From Chloroflexota bacterium (GTDB taxonomy: Bacteria; Chloroflexota; Limnocylindria; Limnocylindrales; CSP1-4): a stretch of DNA of 43,731 nucleotides. A program made the translations under genes and the position numbers. Below are positions 41,782-43,731 of this stretch, piece after piece (the stretch's first letter is position 1; each line of letters starts with the position of its first letter). The DNA lies in assembly GCA_030446555.1 (NCBI GenBank), contig JAUJNA010000006.1, forward strand, positions 63,901 to 107,631. Reading direction: 5' to 3'. Below the pieces are notes generated by a model. That model was not told the origin of the DNA. It made no database searches and worked only from the letters and a program-made list of their open reading frames with translations.

Positions 41782-42210
41782 CTATTCGATGGCGGCCGGA
41801 GCGGCTTCGCTCTCCGACTCGTCGATGATCTCTCCCTCGGAGGGAGCCTCCTCCTCGTCCGGCGGCACGATGTCGGCCCCCTCGGCTTCGGCGTCGGAGG
41901 CGGCGGCCCGGCGCGTGGCGGTCGGGCGCTCGACACGGGTCACCAGGTGGCGCATCACCTCTTCCGTGATGTTGAGTCCACGCTCCAGCTCCAGGACGGC
42001 CTCGGACGGAGCGTCGAAGAGGACGATGTGATAGGACCCCTCGCGGTGCGCGCCGATGGGGTACGCCAAGCGGCGTCGGCCCCACGGGCTGACCTTGACG
42101 ATCTGACCCGAGCCCTGGGTGACGGATCGGGTGGCGCGATCCAGGAGGGCCTGGACGCGATCCTCGGCCACATCCGGCCGGATCACCAGCATCAGCTCAT
42201 AACGACGCAC
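41782..42210 (-). CDS. rpsF: 30S ribosomal protein S6
   Basis: S6 pairs with S18. From the GTG at 42210 the protein has 142 residues and starts VRRYELMLVIRPDVAEDRV. It then has WGRRRLAYPIGAHREGSYHIVLFDA and RHLVTRVERP. An acidic Glu/Ala-rich tail of about 40 residues follows, as in several S6 proteins. A GGAAGGAG lies about 10 nt before the GTG. The open frame reaches 42417 but only low-complexity sequence precedes the GTG. Confidence 0.95.
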   Translation of the reverse strand: MRRYELMLVIRPDVAEDRVQALLDRATRSVTQGSGQIVKVSPWGRRRLAYPIGAHREGSYHIVLFDAPSEAVLELERGLNITEEVMRHLVTRVERPTATRRAAASDAEAEGADIVPPDEEEAPSEGEIIDESESEAAPAAIE

Positions 42211-42301
42211 GTGCGCGGGACTCCTTCCAACGGGGATGGCCCCGCTCGTTCGGTCGCTGGAGGGCGACGGGTGAGACGGCGGGGCTGAAAGGGACCGCGT
42301 G

Positions 42302-42307
42302 AGTATA
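42302..42307 (-). promoter_or_regulatory. -10 box of the rpsF-ssb-rpsR operon
   Basis: TATACT on the minus strand at 42307-42302 predicts a start near 42295 and a leader of about 85 nt before rpsF. A leader of this length could hold an S6:S18 autoregulatory RNA, but I could not confirm its fold by eye. The rest of the 42211-42401 gap shows no gene. Confidence 0.5.
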
Positions 42308-42401
42308 GCCCTTCGAGCGACGGTCGGTGCCTGGGCAGCTATCGGGACACGGGGCCCGACACTTTGGGCCGAAGCGTCGACGCCGGTGGCTATCCGGTGG
42401 G

Positions 42402-43037
42402 TCAGTCGGGAATCCATCTCCGGGAGCGGGGATCGGGCTCGTCGCGCGCTCCCAGGAAGCCACCGAGCGTGGACGCGAGGGCGGGCAACGCGAGGCCAAG
42501 GAAGGCCGGGAAGGCCGCGTCCTTGATGCCCTGGAGGACCTGGCCCGGATCGACATCCGGTCGCGGTGAGCCAGCGGCACGGTACTGCTGGAACAGGTCA
42601 CCGGCAGCCCCCAGGATCCCGCCCACGCCCAGCCCGGCGAACAGGATCAGGAGCAACAGTCCGAGCGCCCAGACGAGGAACCCGTTCAGCGCGCCCCACA
42701 CCCGACCTCCGACAGCGGCCGATCGACCGGCGATGAGGCCACCGATGAAGAACGCGAGGAGGCCGATCACGGCAGTGATGATGCCGCCGGTCGCCGCCGC
42801 ATCGTCCGCGTTCGGGTCCCCGACTCGCACGCCCTGCAAGCCGAGGGCCACGAGAAGGACGCTCGCGAGGATGAAGATGCCCAGCGCCGTGAGAAGTCCC
42901 GCCACGATGGGACCCCAGCGGACGCGATCGCGCGGGTTGACGAGGTTGGTCTCCTGGACGACGTCGCCTCGGGTGGGCGGCGCGGCGGCATAGCGGGGCT
43001 CGTCGGTGATGATCGTGTCTTCCGTGCGCTCCGTCAT
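42402..43037 (-). CDS. multi-pass membrane protein of unknown function
   Basis: I do not recognise a named family. The 211-residue protein has a polar N-terminus of about 40 residues and then four hydrophobic segments: GPIVAGLLTALGIFILASVL, GIITAVIGLLAFFIGGLIAG, WALGLLLLILFAGLGVGGI and FLGLALPALASTLGGFLGA. Gly and Ala dominate the helices, and the arrangement resembles small integral proteins with glycine-zipper-like segments. An AAGGG lies 6 nt before the ATG at 43037, which is why it is preferred to the ATG at 43043. Its own transcript probably starts in the gap to the right. Confidence 0.75.
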   Translation of the reverse strand: MTERTEDTIITDEPRYAAAPPTRGDVVQETNLVNPRDRVRWGPIVAGLLTALGIFILASVLLVALGLQGVRVGDPNADDAAATGGIITAVIGLLAFFIGGLIAGRSAAVGGRVWGALNGFLVWALGLLLLILFAGLGVGGILGAAGDLFQQYRAAGSPRPDVDPGQVLQGIKDAAFPAFLGLALPALASTLGGFLGARDEPDPRSRRWIPD

Positions 43038-43199
43038 CGGCATCCCTTCCGTTGCATCGTGGGCCCGCCTCGTCCCGCCTTCGCCGCGGATCGAGCCGCC
43101 ACGTGGAAGACGAGACTACGCGCCTGCGGTCACCGGCCGGGCGTCACCGGCCGCCGTGGCATTTCGGCCGCCTTTCAGCCGCTCCGACTCGGGTGCGAC

Positions 43200-43215
43200 C
43201 CCGCGAGACGGCGGG
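43200..43215 (-). terminator. small GC hairpin after the tRNA-Leu fragment
   Basis: CCCGC and GCGGG pair around a 6-nt loop just 3' of the tRNA fragment on the minus strand. It lacks a T-run and may be only a remnant of the terminator of the former tRNA gene. Confidence 0.35.
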
Positions 43216-43218
43216 TAG

Positions 43219-43269
43219 TGCCAAAGCAGGGGCTCGAACCCTGACGCCCTTGCGGCAGCGGAGTTTAAG
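43219..43269 (-). pseudogene. 3' half of tRNA-Leu(UAA), 5' half absent
   Basis: From the anticodon loop CTTAAAC onward the minus strand has every part of a class II leucine tRNA: a TCCGC anticodon 3' stem, a long variable arm TGCCGCAAGGGCGT, a perfect T arm (CAGGG-TTCGAGC-CCCTG) and the acceptor 3' strand CTTTGGC with discriminator A. CCA is not encoded. The bases before the loop (CCTGAGG) do not pair with TCCGC. No D arm and no GCCAAAG acceptor 5' strand were found upstream within the window. Identity beginning exactly at the anticodon loop is the pattern left by integrases that recombine there, so this is read as an attachment-site remnant or a broken tRNA. Confidence 0.65.
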
Positions 43270-43394
43270 CCTCAGGCCGGGTGTCCGTCAGCGTCCGTCG
43301 GGTCCGGTCTCACGCTCAGTCAGCACATCCGGTCGAGCGTCTCACCGCCTGCGGCCGGGCGCGAAGCTACCGCGGGGCGCGACCCGCGGTCCGG

Positions 43395-43731
43395 TCAGGC
43401 CTTCGCGTACGTCTCCGCGCTCTCGAACTCGAAGGCGACGACGGGCTCGTCGCCAACGACCCACGCATCGTGCCCCGGTTCGATGACGTAGGCGTCACCC
43501 GGTCCCGCCTCACCCTCGGTGCCGCCGGTGTGGGAGACGTGGAGGCGGCCGCTCACGACCGCCCCGACGTGACGTGCCTGGCACGAGTCCGTGCCGACCA
43601 CGGGCTTGATCGCTTCAGACCAGCGCCACCCGGGCTGGAACGTGAATCGGGCCGCCGAGTCGGCGCCGAACCGCACGACCTCCACGCGGGTGCTCGGCGG
43701 CGTCCGGGTCTCATCGGGCGAATCGAACGAC
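43395..43731 (-). CDS. cupin-domain protein, 5' end outside the window
   Basis: The frame is open to the right edge; the visible 111 codons include SPDETRTPPSTRVEVVRFG, FTFQPGWRWSEAIKPVVGTD, ARHVGAVVSGRLHV and GPGDAYVIEPGHDAWVVGDE. These form a small single-domain cupin with His and Glu metal-ligand positions. Relatives are uncharacterised cupins found in many soil bacteria. A GTG at 43685 has been taken as a start, but similarity continues upstream of it, so the gene is treated as partial. It lies on the upstream side of the tRNA-Leu fragment, where an integrated element would be. Confidence 0.8.
   Translation of the reverse strand, partial: SFDSPDETRTPPSTRVEVVRFGADSAARFTFQPGWRWSEAIKPVVGTDSCQARHVGAVVSGRLHVSHTGGTEGEAGPGDAYVIEPGHDAWVVGDEPVVAFEFESAETYAKA

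Larger units (their letters stand above)
43038..43394. other. 357-nt gene-free gap containing a tRNA fragment
   Basis: No protein gene is supported here. The gap holds a 10-bp direct repeat (GTCACCGGCC at 43129-43138 and 43143-43152), a small GC hairpin at 43200-43215 and the 3' half of a tRNA-Leu. I see no recognisable sequence in 43270-43394. Confidence 0.7.

Noticed and set aside
43219-43394. Group I intron in tRNA-Leu(UAA) separating the two halves
   Set aside because: Such introns end in G immediately before AAACTCC, with the 5' exon ending CTT. Here CTT is contiguous with AAAC and no 5' exon was found in the gap.
1-43731. CRISPR arrays, insertion sequences, rRNA genes or complete tRNA genes
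   Set aside because: No regularly spaced repeats, transposase motifs or rRNA-like sequence were seen. The only tRNA-like sequence is the 51-nt half at 43219-43269.

Overview
This is a GC-rich (roughly 70% by eye) bacterial chromosome segment made almost entirely of core housekeeping genes on the minus strand. Only rpmB and one LytR-CpsA-Psr gene lie on the plus strand. The gene content and order (rpsP-khpA-rimM-trmD-rplS, rnc-smc-ftsY-ffh, a DivIVA-like protein beside coaD and yceD-rpmF-plsX) together with a DUF3352 protein suggest Chloroflexota, perhaps a Limnocylindria-type lineage. That placement is inference from gene order and protein style, not from a marker-gene tree.

Layout, with minus-strand genes read right to left: 43.7-43.0 kb holds a partial cupin gene and a gap with an orphan 3' half of tRNA-Leu(UAA). 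43.0-41.0 kb holds a membrane protein and rpsF-ssb-rpsR. 41.0-38.9 kb holds a CaCA cation exchanger and ilvE. The plus-strand LCP gene at 38.9-37.1 kb is divergent from ileS. Then come ileS-lspA-rluD-gmk-priA-def-fmt-rlmN-rpe-dtd-sulfotransferase (37.0-24.0 kb). rpmB (+) is divergent from fakA-recG-rsmD-coaD-DivIVA-like-yceD-rpmF-plsX-nusB-acpP-rnc-smc-ftsY (23.6-10.2 kb). ffh, the DUF3352 gene, rpsP-khpA-rimM-trmD, rplS, rnhB and yraN follow. The window ends with rpsB-tsf-pyrH-frr and the first codons of a further gene, probably uppS. Together these genes serve ribosome assembly and recycling, translation initiation and N-terminal processing, SRP targeting, tRNA and rRNA modification, lipid precursor supply and chromosome maintenance.

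Three patterns stand out. (1) Several genes (rnhB, LCP, ffh, ilvE, def, ileS, perhaps rlmN) have a TANNNT-like -10 box 6-10 nt upstream of the start codon. This predicts leaderless or nearly leaderless mRNAs, whereas rpsB, rplS and rpsF have -10 boxes followed by real leaders. (2) Two genes (the DivIVA-like gene and fakA) appear to start at AUC, 7 nt after a strong Shine-Dalgarno sequence. (3) Single-base indels are concentrated at 27.1-28.9 kb, breaking def, fmt, the 5' end of rlmN and the priA stop, with one more in ffh at about 8.85 kb. Restoring those bases gives complete proteins whose lengths are whole numbers of codons, so assembly error is the leading explanation. Joint decay of the formyl-methionine pathway genes is the interesting alternative.
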